From Janthinobacterium sp. 1_2014MBL_MicDiv (GTDB lineage Bacteria; Pseudomonadota; Gammaproteobacteria; Burkholderiales; Burkholderiaceae_D), in NCBI RefSeq assembly GCF_001865675.1, contig NZ_CP011319.1, positions 4,154,001 to 4,218,000 of the forward strand: DNA of 64,000 bases. The letters run 5' to 3'. Made by a program: the position numbers and the translations under genes. The notes beneath the pieces are model-generated. The model had not been told where the DNA came from. It did not search any database and saw nothing but the letters and a program-made list of their open reading frames with translations. Shown here piece by piece: positions 10,439 through 19,682 of the stretch; within the stretch, counting starts at the first letter, position 1, and every line of letters begins with the position of its first letter.

Positions 10439-11587
10439 TCAGGACTTCGCTTTGTAGTTGCGCACAGCCGTCAGGCTGTCGGACAAGGTCGGCATTTCGA
10501 TGGCCAGGTTGCTGGCCTGCACCTGGCGCAGCAGGGCTTGCGCCGTCTGCGTGCTCTTGGCGCGCGTATCGAAATACTTGGCCAGCGCATCCTGGGCGGC
10601 GATCAAGTCGTTGCGGAAGGCCGTTTCATTGCGCGACAACAAGGCCATGCGCGCATTCAGCAGGCGCAGCTTGACGTTTTCGCGCAAGAAGTACGATTGC
10701 GTCGGCGACAGCATCAGCGCTTCCGGCGTATCGACTCTGCGGATGCGGATCAGCTGGCGCACGTCGTTCCACATGTCGCCGCTCCACGTATTCCAGCCGT
10801 CGCGCACTTTTTGCAGCAGCGGTTCCGGCGCCGGCGGTCCCACCAGCTTGCCGGCGGCATCGCGCACGGGCTTGGCCTTGCCCGGCTTTTCCGGCGCGGC
10901 CGGCAGGGCCGGCGTTTCGTCGGACAGCATCGGCAGGGAGTCGATCTGGGCGATCACGGCATCGAGGCGCAGGGCCACGCCCGTCGAATCGACGCTGGGC
11001 AGGGCCTTGAGTTTTTCCATGTCGCGGCCGATGGCGCGGCGGATGGTGATGAATTGCGGCTTGTCGGAACGCGACAGGCTGCGGTCCGCGTTCTGCAGGG
11101 CGATCAGCGCGCCCGGCACGTTGCCGGCCAGCTGCAGCTGCTGACTGGCCGTCGACAGCACTTGCTCGATTTCCGTCAGCGCCCACTCGTCGCGGTTCTT
11201 CGACAGGTCGTTATACAGTTGTTCCAGCGCCAGCTGCTGGCTCTGGGTTTCGCTCTGGCGGTTTTCCAGCGCGCCCACCTTGATTTGCAGCTCTTTATTA
11301 CCTTCTTGCACGTTGCGCGCCAGCACGCCCGTTTCGGCATTGCTGACATCGCCCTTTTGCAGGCGCTTGGCCACTTCTTCGCGCAGGTTGCGGATCTGCT
11401 TGCTGGTCGACCAGCTTTGCGCAGCCAGCAGCACCGCCAGTACGATGACGGCGATGCTCATGGGCTTTTGCAGCTGCTCGATCAAGCTCGGCGCGCGGCC
11501 GGCAGGTTGGTCGGCCGCCTGCGGCGCCGTCTTCACGGTGCTGCCAGGCGTGGCATTTGGTTCGGAGAGTGTAGGCATTTCGTTCAT
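10439..11587 (-). CDS. hemX: HemX, membrane-anchored protein of the heme operon
   Basis: A 382-residue protein often annotated as uroporphyrinogen-III C-methyltransferase because of its operon position, but it has no methyltransferase motif. A proline/alanine-rich cytoplasmic N-terminus is followed by one membrane helix (MSIAVIVLAVLLAAQSW, residues about 43-60) and a periplasmic coiled-coil-rich region (LREEVAKRLQKGDVSN, LQIKVGALENRQSETQSQQ). The rest has the HemX family blocks EIEQVLSTASQQLQLAGN and WNDVRQLIRIRRVD. Its ATG overlaps the hemD stop by four bases (ATGA), showing translational coupling. It may scaffold porphyrin enzymes at the membrane; this is inference. Confidence 0.88.
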   Translation of the reverse strand: MNEMPTLSEPNATPGSTVKTAPQAADQPAGRAPSLIEQLQKPMSIAVIVLAVLLAAQSWSTSKQIRNLREEVAKRLQKGDVSNAETGVLARNVQEGNKELQIKVGALENRQSETQSQQLALEQLYNDLSKNRDEWALTEIEQVLSTASQQLQLAGNVPGALIALQNADRSLSRSDKPQFITIRRAIGRDMEKLKALPSVDSTGVALRLDAVIAQIDSLPMLSDETPALPAAPEKPGKAKPVRDAAGKLVGPPAPEPLLQKVRDGWNTWSGDMWNDVRQLIRIRRVDTPEALMLSPTQSYFLRENVKLRLLNARMALLSRNETAFRNDLIAAQDALAKYFDTRAKSTQTAQALLRQVQASNLAIEMPTLSDSLTAVRNYKAKS

Positions 11588-12366
11588 GGTCGTGATTGTA
11601 ACGCGGCGAGCACTCCTGCGTCGCCTGATCCTGTCAAGGTGACCCGGGCAAAACCCAGGGTGGCCGCCGTTTGTGCAATGCGGGCATGTGGCACGATCAG
11701 ATGCTGTTGTTGCATTTTCACAACAGCCGTCTTTTCACCGCCCAATTCATCGAGCAGCGCCAGCAAGCCGCGCAGCGCTTCCGAGCTGGTGATGATCCAG
11801 TCGTTATTATGCTGCAACAAGTTTTCCAGGGTCGCCCGCAAGGCCGGCGTCAGCTTGGGCACCTTGCGGCGGTAGGCCGTGACGAACTCGACGGTGGCAC
11901 CGGCCGCGCGCAAGCCGTCGGCCAGGTAATCGCGTCCGCCGTCGCCGCGCACGATCAGCACGCGCTTGCCGCGCAGGGCCGGCAAGTCCAGCGCCAGCAG
12001 CAGGTGCTCGGAATCGCTGCGCGCCGCGTCGAGCGGGCTGGTGATCGTGGCGTTGGCGTCCGTGACGCCATGCGCGGCCAGCGCCAGGCGGCTGCCCTCG
12101 CCCACCACGGCCAGCGGCAAGCCGGCCGGCCAGGCGCGCAAGTGCGCAAAGACGCAGTCGATGGCGTTCGGCGAGACGAATGCCACCAGGTCATAGTCGG
12201 CCAGGCGGGCCAGCACGGCCAGCAGGTGCGCGCATTCCCGCTCGCCATCGAGCGCATGGATTTCCAGCAGCGGCAATCGCGTCACCGGCAAGCCCAGCGC
12301 CGCGACCTTGGCGGCCAGCGGCCCCGCCTGCGCCGCGGGCCGCGTGATCACCACGCTGTCAGGCAT
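11584..12366 (-). CDS. hemD: Uroporphyrinogen-III synthase
   Basis: A 260-residue two-lobed enzyme that cyclises hydroxymethylbilane to uroporphyrinogen III with inversion of ring D. Family blocks: VVITRPAAQAGPLAAKVAALG at the N-terminus (first 21 residues, abbreviated), LVAFVSPNAIDCVF, GKRVLIVRGDGGRDYLADGL and the C-terminal IITSSEALRGLLALL. The family is poorly conserved, so these and the operon position carry the call. MPDSVVITRP from 12366 overlaps the hemC end by eight bases; an in-frame start at 12384 would add MKAWRR. It overlaps hemX by four bases. Confidence 0.9.
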   Translation of the reverse strand: MPDSVVITRPAAQAGPLAAKVAALGLPVTRLPLLEIHALDGERECAHLLAVLARLADYDLVAFVSPNAIDCVFAHLRAWPAGLPLAVVGEGSRLALAAHGVTDANATITSPLDAARSDSEHLLLALDLPALRGKRVLIVRGDGGRDYLADGLRAAGATVEFVTAYRRKVPKLTPALRATLENLLQHNNDWIITSSEALRGLLALLDELGGEKTAVVKMQQQHLIVPHARIAQTAATLGFARVTLTGSGDAGVLAALQSRP

Positions 12367-13396
12367 GCGGCGCCAGGCCTTCATGGTTGTCGGGAGTGAT
12401 GGCGCACGAAGCGAGGATGCCGGCGGCGTCCTGCCCGCGCAGCAGCTCGGCCACCTGCTCGCCCAGCAGTTCCGGCGCGGCAGCGGCGCCAGTCACGTCG
12501 GCGCTGGCCATGCGCGCGCCATCGGGCGTGGCGACCATGGCGCGCAGGCGCATGCTGTCGCCGTCGACGGTGGCAAACGCGGCCAGCGGAATCTGGCAGC
12601 TGCCGCCGAAAATCTTCGACACCTTGCGCTCGGCCGTGACGGCTTGCGCCGTGGCCGCGTGGTTCAGCGGCGCCAGCAGGGCCGCCAGGTCGACGCCGTC
12701 GGCGCGCTGGCCGCGGATCTCGATCGCCATGGCGCCCTGGCCGGCGGCCGGCAGGCTGTCTTCCGGCGCCAGCACGGCGCGGATGCGCGACGCCAGGCCC
12801 AGGCGCTTCAGGCCGGCGGCGGCCAGGATGATGGCCGCGTAATCGCCACGGTCGAGCTTGCCCAAACGCGTGTCGAGGTTGCCGCGCAGCGGCAGGATGG
12901 TCAGGTGCGGGTAGCGCGCGGCGATCAGCGACTGGCGGCGCAGGCTGCTCGTGCCCACGACGGCGCCGTGCGGCAGCTCGGCCAGGCTGGCGTAATCGTT
13001 GGAGACAAAGGCGTCGCGCGGATCTTCACGCTCGAGGATGGCGGCCAGCGCAAAGCCTTCGGGCAACTCCATCGGCACGTCTTTCAGCGAATGCACGGCC
13101 AGGTCGGCGCGCCCTTCCTCCATCGCCACTTCCAGTTCCTTGACGAACAGGCCCTTGCCGCCTACCTTGGACAAGGCGCGGTCGAGAATCTGGTCGCCGC
13201 GTGTGGTCATGCCGAGAATTTCGACGCTACACTGCGGATACAGTGCGGCCAGGCGCGCACGCACATGCTCGGCTTGCCACATGGCAAGACGGCTCTCGCG
13301 CGACGCGATCACCAGGCGGGCGGGAATGGTCGGCTTCAATTCGTTCGGGGTCAATTCGGATGCTTTCAAAACAAGTTCTTTCGCGGTCATTGTCAT
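12359..13396 (-). CDS. hemC: Hydroxymethylbilane synthase (porphobilinogen deaminase)
   Basis: A 345-residue enzyme that joins four porphobilinogens into hydroxymethylbilane. Visible motifs are LVIASRESRLAMWQAEHV, the GDQILDRALSKVGGKGLFVKELE region (shown in part), DLAVHSLKDVP, and GTSSLRRQSL. The cysteine that carries the dipyrromethane cofactor is in FGGSCQIPLAAFA. The start at 13396 (MTMTAKE) or 13390 (MTAKE) cannot be decided; both lie inside a short tandem repeat. It is first gene of the hem operon and is divergent from ppc, an arrangement common in Burkholderiales. Confidence 0.93.
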   Translation of the reverse strand: MTMTAKELVLKASELTPNELKPTIPARLVIASRESRLAMWQAEHVRARLAALYPQCSVEILGMTTRGDQILDRALSKVGGKGLFVKELEVAMEEGRADLAVHSLKDVPMELPEGFALAAILEREDPRDAFVSNDYASLAELPHGAVVGTSSLRRQSLIAARYPHLTILPLRGNLDTRLGKLDRGDYAAIILAAAGLKRLGLASRIRAVLAPEDSLPAAGQGAMAIEIRGQRADGVDLAALLAPLNHAATAQAVTAERKVSKIFGGSCQIPLAAFATVDGDSMRLRAMVATPDGARMASADVTGAAAAPELLGEQVAELLRGQDAAGILASCAITPDNHEGLAPHA

Positions 13397-13429
13397 TGTC
13401 GTTGCGATTGTCGCTGCGATTGTCGTTGC
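13388..13429. repeat. ATTGTC tandem repeat at the hemC start
   Basis: On the plus strand ATTGTC occurs four times with GTTGCG/GCTGCG spacers between later copies, giving a 12-base period. The array covers the hemC start codon(s) and the bases just upstream. Confidence 0.6.
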
Positions 13430-13618
13430 CAGATATCAATTCGTATCGAAATGGGCTCTGGCGTCGCTATAATCGTTATCCCTTTGCCTAGAAGGCCAAG
13501 TCAGGCTAGCGTCCATGTTGAAGACCACAAATTTTATCATGCGCCCCCTCCCCCCTGCGGCTAAACGCCCGGTGCGATCCTCATTCCCTTGCTTTTACAC
13601 CTACTTTGGTTCTTTATT

Positions 13619-16459
13619 ATGCTCAATGACGCCGTAGCACCCGAAACCGCCGCCCCGGTCCCTGCCGACAAGGACGCGCCGCTGAAAGAAGATATCCGCC
13701 TGCTGGGCCGCCTGCTGGGCGACGTGCTGCGCGAACAGGAAGGCGACGCCGTCTTCAACGTGGTGGAAACCATCCGCCAGACCTCGGTGCGCTTCCGCCG
13801 CGAAGCGGACGCGGACGCGGCGCTGGAACTGGACGCCATGCTGAAGGAACTGAGCCGCGAACAGACGATTTCCGTCGTGCGCGCCTTTTCCTACTTTTCG
13901 CACCTGGCCAACATTGCGGAAGACCAGCACCACATCCGCCGCCGCCGCGCGCACCTGCTGGCCGGTTCGCCCGCGCAAAAGGGCAGCGTCAGCTTCGCGC
14001 TGAAAAAACTGCGCGCCGCCGGCGTGCCGCGCAAGACGGTCGACACCTTCTTCCAGGACGCGCTGATCGCGCCCGTGCTGACGGCCCACCCGACGGAAGT
14101 GCAGCGCAAGAGCATCCTCGACGCCGAGCACGACATCGCCCGCCTGCTGGCCGAGCGCGACCTGCCGCTGACGCCGAAGGAGCGGCACGCCAACATGCAG
14201 CTGCTGCGCTCGCGCGTATCCACGCTGTGGCAGACGCGCATGCTGCGCTATTCGAAGCTGACGGTGGCCGACGAGATCGAAAACGCCCTGTCCTATTACC
14301 GCATCACCTTCCTGCGCGAGCTGCCGGGCCTGTACGACGACATCGAGGACGACATCGCCGCCGAATATCCGAACGGCGACGGCACGATCGAGCCCATCAA
14401 TGCCGCCTACGTGCAGATGGGCAGCTGGATCGGCGGCGACCGCGACGGCAATCCGAACGTCAACGCGGGCACCATGCAGCACGCGCTGGCGCGCCACGCC
14501 ACCACCATCCTCGACTTTTACCTCGACGAAGTGCACACGCTGGGCGCGGAACTGTCCGTCTCGACCCTGATGGTGGGCGTCAGCGGCGAACTGCAGGCGC
14601 TGGCCGACCAGTCGCCGGACGCCTCGCCGCACCGCAGCGACGAACCGTACCGCCGCGCCCTGATCGGCATCTATGCGCGCCTGGCCGCCACCGCGCGCGC
14701 CCTGGGCGCCACCAACATCCTGCGCAAGGAAGTGGGGCCGGCCGCCGCCTACCCGGACGCGGCCGCGTTTGTCGCCGACCTGCGCACCATCGTCGCCTCG
14801 CTCGAAGCGCACCATGGCGCGGCCCTCGTGCGCCCGCGCCTGGCCACGCTGGCGCGCGCGGCCGACATCTTCGGCTTCCACCTGGCGTCGCTCGACATGC
14901 GCCAGACCTCCGACGTGCACGAGCGCGTGCTGGCCGACCTGTTCGCCAAGAGCGGCGTGGCGCCCGACTATGCGGCCCTGGCGGAAGACGCCAAGGAAGC
15001 GCTGCTGCTGAATGAACTGGCGCAGCCGCGCCTGCTGTATTCGCCCTACATCGCCTACGACGCGGAAACGGATTCCGAGCTGGCGATCCTGCGCGCGGCG
15101 CGCGACATCCGCCAGCGCTACGGCGCGCGGGCGATCCGCAACTACATCATCTCGCACACGGAAACCGTGTCCGACTTGCTGGAGGTGTTGCTGCTGCAAA
15201 AAGAAACGGGCTTGCTGCGCACCGACTGGCATGCTGGCGAGAGCACGTGCGAGCTGATGGTCATCCCCCTGTTCGAAACCATCCCCGACCTGCAGCGCGC
15301 GGCCGGCATCATGGGCCGCGTGATGGCCTTGCCCCTGGTCCGGCAATTGATCGCCAAACAGGGACAGTTGCAGGAAGTCATGCTCGGCTATTCCGATTCG
15401 AACAAGGATGGCGGCTTCCTCACGTCGAACTGGGAACTGTACAAGGCGGAACTGGCGCTGGTGGCCGACTTCCGGAAGGCTGGCGTCAAGCTGCGCCTGT
15501 TCCATGGCCGCGGCGGCACGGTGGGCCGTGGCGGCGGCCCCAGCTACGAAGCCATCCTGGCCCAGCCGCCGGGCACCGTCAACGGGCAGATCCGCCTGAC
15601 GGAACAGGGCGAGATCATCGCCTCGAAGTTTTCCAACGCGGAAATCGGCCGGCGCAACCTGGAATTGCTGGTTGCCGCCACGCTGGAAGCGAGCCTGGCG
15701 CCGCAAGAGGTCAACCCGGCCCGCAACAACCAGCTGGCGCGCTTCGAGGGCGTGATGGCGGAACTGTCGAACCTGGCCTACAAGGCCTATCGCGACCTCG
15801 TGTATGAAACGCCGGGGTTTACCGAGTATTTCTTCTCGGCCACGCCAATCGCCGAAATTGCCGAGCTGAACCTTGGTTCGCGCCCCGCCTCGCGCAAGGC
15901 CAACCAGCGCATCGAAGACTTGCGCGCCATTCCCTGGGGCTTTTCCTGGGGTCAGTGCCGTTTACTGCTGCCGGGCTGGTTCGGCTTTGGCAGCGCCATC
16001 CACGCCTGGATCAATGACGGCGAGACAGCGTCGAAGGACGACAAGATCGCCACCCTGCGCACCATGTACGCGCAGTGGCCGTTCTTCGCCACCCTGCTGT
16101 CGAACATGGACATGGTGCTGGCCAAGACGGACCTGGCGATTGCCTCGCGCTACGCGGAACTGGTGGCCGACCAGGGCTTGCGCGAGCGCATCTACAAGCG
16201 CATCACGGACGAGCATGGCACTACCCTGCAATGCCTGGAGCTGATCACGGGCAACACGGAACGCCTGGCCGGCAACCCGCTGCTGGCCCGCTCCATCCAG
16301 AACCGCTTCGCCTACCTGGACCCGCTCAACCACTTGCAGGTGGAGTTAATCAAACGCAACCGCGCACTGTCGGCGGAAAGCAAGATCGATGAACGCGTGC
16401 ACCGCGGCATCCAGCTGTCGATCAACGGCGTGGCGGCCGGCCTGCGCAACACGGGCTAG
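13619..16459 (+). CDS. ppc: Phosphoenolpyruvate carboxylase
   Basis: A 946-residue cytoplasmic enzyme that carboxylates PEP to oxaloacetate, refilling the TCA cycle. Catalytic motifs are VLTAHPTEVQRKS (active-site histidine), GSWIGGDRDGNPNV, LGYSDSNKDGGFLTSNW and FHGRGGTVGRGGGPS. The C-terminus ends in NTG, the usual allosteric/C-terminal residues (QLSINGVAAGLRNTG). An open frame extends upstream to 13589, but MLNDAVAP at 13619 is the better start since the extra MLLHLLWFFI is not seen in the family. It is divergent from hemC and followed by a GC-rich hairpin. Confidence 0.95.
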   Translation: MLNDAVAPETAAPVPADKDAPLKEDIRLLGRLLGDVLREQEGDAVFNVVETIRQTSVRFRREADADAALELDAMLKELSREQTISVVRAFSYFSHLANIAEDQHHIRRRRAHLLAGSPAQKGSVSFALKKLRAAGVPRKTVDTFFQDALIAPVLTAHPTEVQRKSILDAEHDIARLLAERDLPLTPKERHANMQLLRSRVSTLWQTRMLRYSKLTVADEIENALSYYRITFLRELPGLYDDIEDDIAAEYPNGDGTIEPINAAYVQMGSWIGGDRDGNPNVNAGTMQHALARHATTILDFYLDEVHTLGAELSVSTLMVGVSGELQALADQSPDASPHRSDEPYRRALIGIYARLAATARALGATNILRKEVGPAAAYPDAAAFVADLRTIVASLEAHHGAALVRPRLATLARAADIFGFHLASLDMRQTSDVHERVLADLFAKSGVAPDYAALAEDAKEALLLNELAQPRLLYSPYIAYDAETDSELAILRAARDIRQRYGARAIRNYIISHTETVSDLLEVLLLQKETGLLRTDWHAGESTCELMVIPLFETIPDLQRAAGIMGRVMALPLVRQLIAKQGQLQEVMLGYSDSNKDGGFLTSNWELYKAELALVADFRKAGVKLRLFHGRGGTVGRGGGPSYEAILAQPPGTVNGQIRLTEQGEIIASKFSNAEIGRRNLELLVAATLEASLAPQEVNPARNNQLARFEGVMAELSNLAYKAYRDLVYETPGFTEYFFSATPIAEIAELNLGSRPASRKANQRIEDLRAIPWGFSWGQCRLLLPGWFGFGSAIHAWINDGETASKDDKIATLRTMYAQWPFFATLLSNMDMVLAKTDLAIASRYAELVADQGLRERIYKRITDEHGTTLQCLELITGNTERLAGNPLLARSIQNRFAYLDPLNHLQVELIKRNRALSAESKIDERVHRGIQLSINGVAAGLRNTG

Positions 16460-16482
16460 GACAGCCAGACGGGCAAGAAAAT

Positions 16483-16509
16483 GGGGCCGGCGCAGCCAGG
16501 GCCGGCCCC
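16483..16509 (+). terminator. Terminator-like hairpin after ppc
   Basis: GGGGCCGGC/GCCGGCCCC, 9-bp perfect stem with a 9-base loop, 23 bases after the ppc stop; the following TTGATTT is only weakly T-rich. Confidence 0.65.
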
Positions 16510-16632
16510 TTGATTTCCTGTTGGAAAAATATTCTCAATAAAACAACAATTGGTATTACACTAGCGTCGAATACTTTTCCCACTCCGGCGCCACGCGCAC
16601 CGCAGCGGCCAACCATGACGCCAGGAGCGCGG

Positions 16633-18393
16633 ATGAGTAAATGGTCGATTGAAACGCTGAGTGCCGCATGTGCCGCGCTGATCCTCATCATGCTGGGCTG
16701 GCTTGCCGGCGCGGCCTGGCAAGCCCTCGACTTCTGGGAACACGTATGGCTGGCCTTGCTGCTGCTGGCCGCCGCCAGCATCGCCCTGTGGCTGCTGCGC
16801 CGGCTGCGCACCCATCTCGTCAGCACGCGCCAGCAGCTCGACGCCAGCGCCATGCGCTACCGCGACCTGGCCGAGACGGCCCAGGACGGCATGTGGCAAA
16901 CGGATGCGCAAGGCCAGATCCTGCACGTCAACCAGCGCCTGGGCCACATGCTGGGCGTCCCCCTCGACCAACTGCTGGGCCACTCCATGGACGAGTTCTA
17001 TGACGAGGCCACCTTGCAACGGCTGTGCCCGCTACGCCAGACGGCGGGGCAGAGTTGCATGGGAGAACTCCACTACTGGCATACGGACGGCACGGAGCGC
17101 TGGGCCATACTCAGCGGGCGCCGCCTGTACGACCGGCACGGCACCCTGACGGGCGCCCTCGTGCTGGCCAGCGACATCACCGAACAAAAACGCGCCGAAC
17201 ACGCGCTGAGCATCGCCCATGCGGAACTGGAAAGCCGCGTGGCCCTGCGCACGGCCCAGCTGCAGGACGTGAATGCCCGCCTGTCCGCCGAGATCGCCAT
17301 GCGCGCGCAGACGGAAGCGGCGCTGGCGCGCAGCGAGGAACGGCTGCAGGACATCATCTCGATGATGCCGCTGTCGCTGTTCCTCAAGGATGCCGAGTCG
17401 CGCATCGTGCTGATGAACCAAGCCTGCGAACAGCAATGGGGCGTGTGCTTCCAGGACATCGCCGAAGGGCGCGACATACAGCACTTTCCCAGCGACCAGA
17501 GTGCGGGCTTCCACACGGCGGACCGGGAAGCGTTTGCCAGCCGTAGCGTGGTGATCCGCGAAGAGCTGGTGTGGAACGCCCAGCTGCAGGAAAACCGCCT
17601 GGTGCAGACGCACAAGAAACCCGTGTTCGACGCCGAAGGCCGGCCGCAGATGATCATCGCCATGGCCATCGACATCACCGACAGCAAGCGCAACGAGGAA
17701 AACCTGCAGCGCTCGCTGGCCCAGCTGCGCGAACTGTCCGACCACCAGCAGACCATCAAGGAAGAGGAGCGCCGGCGCATCGCGCTCGACATCCACGACG
17801 ACCTGGGGCAGAACCTGATGGTGCTGCGCATCGACGTGTCGCTGCTGCATGCGCGCACGGCGGGCACCCATCCGCGCCTGCACAGCCATGCGCAGCGCGT
17901 GCTCGACACCATCGACGCCACCATCCGCTCCGTGCGCACCATCATCAACGACTTGCATCCGAGTACCCTGGAGCTGGGCCTGGGCCCGGCCGCCGAATGG
18001 CTGATACGCCAGATGGAAGGCCGCGGCGCCATCCGCTACCGGCTGCACATCGCCAGCGACGCGCCCCACCTGGGCCTGGACCAGCGCCAGACGTCGGCCA
18101 TCTTCCGCGTCCTGCAGGAATCGCTGTCGAACATCGTGCGCCACGCGCAAGCGAGCGAAGTGGAAGTGGCGCTGGCGCAGGAACACGACGCGATTCTGCT
18201 GCGCATCAGCGACAACGGCATCGGCATGCAGCCGGGCGACGACGGCAAGCGGGCCGCCTTCGGCCTGAAAAGCATACGCGAACGCGTGCACGCGCTGGGC
18301 GGCGAGCTGCGCATCGACAGCCAGGCGGGCCAGGGCACGGCGCTGGCCATCCACCTGCCGCAAAGCAGGGAGCGCGTGGCGGACGTATCGTGA
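16633..18393 (+). CDS. Membrane PAS sensor histidine kinase (HisKA_3, NarL-system type)
   Basis: A 586-residue sensor kinase. Two membrane helices lie at about residues 8-28 and 38-56 with a short periplasmic loop. PAS domain 1 (about 70-190, MRYRDLAETAQDGMWQTDAQG part) and PAS domain 2 (about 240-360, RLQDIISMMPLSLFLKDAES part) follow. The dimerisation region holds the H-box RRRIALDIHDDLGQNL, typical of the HisKA_3 class. The HATPase domain has the N-box-like DNGIGM and GFGLKSIRERVHALGGEL. AGGAGC five bases before the ATG at 16633 fixes the start over upstream in-frame codons. No response regulator is adjacent, so it is an orphan; class members normally pair with LuxR-type regulators. Confidence 0.88.
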   Translation: MSKWSIETLSAACAALILIMLGWLAGAAWQALDFWEHVWLALLLLAAASIALWLLRRLRTHLVSTRQQLDASAMRYRDLAETAQDGMWQTDAQGQILHVNQRLGHMLGVPLDQLLGHSMDEFYDEATLQRLCPLRQTAGQSCMGELHYWHTDGTERWAILSGRRLYDRHGTLTGALVLASDITEQKRAEHALSIAHAELESRVALRTAQLQDVNARLSAEIAMRAQTEAALARSEERLQDIISMMPLSLFLKDAESRIVLMNQACEQQWGVCFQDIAEGRDIQHFPSDQSAGFHTADREAFASRSVVIREELVWNAQLQENRLVQTHKKPVFDAEGRPQMIIAMAIDITDSKRNEENLQRSLAQLRELSDHQQTIKEEERRRIALDIHDDLGQNLMVLRIDVSLLHARTAGTHPRLHSHAQRVLDTIDATIRSVRTIINDLHPSTLELGLGPAAEWLIRQMEGRGAIRYRLHIASDAPHLGLDQRQTSAIFRVLQESLSNIVRHAQASEVEVALAQEHDAILLRISDNGIGMQPGDDGKRAAFGLKSIRERVHALGGELRIDSQAGQGTALAIHLPQSRERVADVS

Positions 18394-18486
18394 TGAAACG
18401 CGAAATATTACCAAAAATAGTAGCAAATTAGGTATGCAATGGCGGCGTAAAAAAGTATAGTGAGTTTTTTCTTTGAGGAAACTATC

Positions 18487-19626
18487 ATGCCGCCACGCCA
18501 CTCCCGCGCTTGCGCCCCGCTCCTCGGCCTGTTCCTGCTGGCGGCCATTCCCGCCGCCAGCGCCGCCATCCATGCCGAACACGGCTTTGGCGAAAAAGAC
18601 GGCAATGGCAGCATCGCGTCCGACTTGAACCCGGCGGGACTAGTGGCCGGCATCATCATGGAAGAAGCGGGACGGCGCCGCGCCGTCACCTACCAGCATG
18701 GCCAGATCCGCGAACTGGGCACCCTGGGCGGCGATGAAGGCTTTACCAAGGCCATCAATGCCCATGGCGTGGTGGTGGGGTCCTCGCAAACGGCCAGCGG
18801 CGCCTGGCACGCCTTCCGTTATGACGCGGCGGGTGGCATGCGCGACCTCGGCACCCTGGGCGGCAGCAGCAGTTACGCCACGGCCATCGCGCGCGACGGC
18901 ACGGTGGCCGGCTATGCCGATACGAGCGGCGGCGATTTCCACGCCTATGTGACGAAAGCCGACCACAGCCTGCAAGACCTGGGCACCCTGGGCGGCGCCA
19001 GCAGCTATGCGAGCGGCCTGAACAATCATGGCGTGGTGGTGGGCACGGCGCAGCGCGGCGATGGCTACCGGCGCGCCTTCATCTACCGCCCCGGCACGGG
19101 CATGCAGGAAATCGGCACCCTGCCGGGCGGGCGTATCAGCTCGGCCACCGCCATCAATGACGCGGGCCTCGTCGTGGGCGCCGCGGAAACGGACAAGCGC
19201 CGCTGGCATGCGTTTGCCTGGGATGGCCGGCGCATGGTCGACCTCGGCGCCATGATCGGCCAGGGCGACAGCTACGCCACGGCCGTGAATGCGGCGGGAC
19301 ACGTCGTCGGCAGCGTCAGCATCAATGGCTTCGAACCGATGACCTTTGTGTACAAGGACGGCGTGATGACGGTGCGCCGCCGCGACGACGGCCTGTACCT
19401 GACCAACAAGATCACGGACGCCGGCCTGGTGGTGGGCGCCGTCTACACGGGACACAAATTCCAGGCCTTCGCCGTGCCATCGCAGGCGGCGCCGGCGCCG
19501 CCGCGCCGCAACCCGCTGGACTGGTTCTTCATGACCGTCCTCGCCGCCGCCAGCGGCGCGGTCCTGTACCGCGCACGGCGCCACTTCCGCGCCGGCCTGC
19601 TGGGTCAGCGCCGGCACCTGCTGTAA
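18487..19626 (+). CDS. Exported HAF-repeat beta-propeller-like protein with C-terminal membrane anchor
   Basis: A 379-residue secreted protein. A signal peptide (LLGLFLLAAIPAASA, cleavage near residue 26) precedes at least six HAF-type repeats of about 45 residues, each with a WHAF/YRRAF-type core, LGTLGG and AINDAGLVVG-like segments (DLGTLGGSSSYATAIA, DLGTLGGASSYASGLN, EIGTLPGGRISSATAIN). Such repeats are predicted to form a propeller. A final hydrophobic helix (DWFFMTVLAAASGAVLY) followed by RARRHFR resembles a membrane anchor. GAGGAA eight bases before the ATG at 18487 decides the start over 18460. Function unknown; its position 93 bases after the orphan kinase may be meaningful. Confidence 0.75.
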   Translation: MPPRHSRACAPLLGLFLLAAIPAASAAIHAEHGFGEKDGNGSIASDLNPAGLVAGIIMEEAGRRRAVTYQHGQIRELGTLGGDEGFTKAINAHGVVVGSSQTASGAWHAFRYDAAGGMRDLGTLGGSSSYATAIARDGTVAGYADTSGGDFHAYVTKADHSLQDLGTLGGASSYASGLNNHGVVVGTAQRGDGYRRAFIYRPGTGMQEIGTLPGGRISSATAINDAGLVVGAAETDKRRWHAFAWDGRRMVDLGAMIGQGDSYATAVNAAGHVVGSVSINGFEPMTFVYKDGVMTVRRRDDGLYLTNKITDAGLVVGAVYTGHKFQAFAVPSQAAPAPPRRNPLDWFFMTVLAAASGAVLYRARRHFRAGLLGQRRHLL

Positions 19627-19645
19627 CGCGGCATAGCTACAGACG

Positions 19646-19674
19646 AAAAAAAAGAGGCTTGCGCCTCTTTTTTT
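19646..19674. terminator. Bidirectional terminator, HAF gene / rpoD
   Basis: A8, GAGGC/GCCTC stem with TTGC loop, T7; lies between the converging HAF-repeat gene and rpoD. Confidence 0.85.
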
Positions 19675-19682
19675 GTACCTGC

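Noticed and set aside
10439..11587. HemX as a uroporphyrinogen-III methyltransferase
   Set aside because: Operon position invites that name, but there is no SAM-binding or methyltransferase motif; it is a membrane coiled-coil protein.
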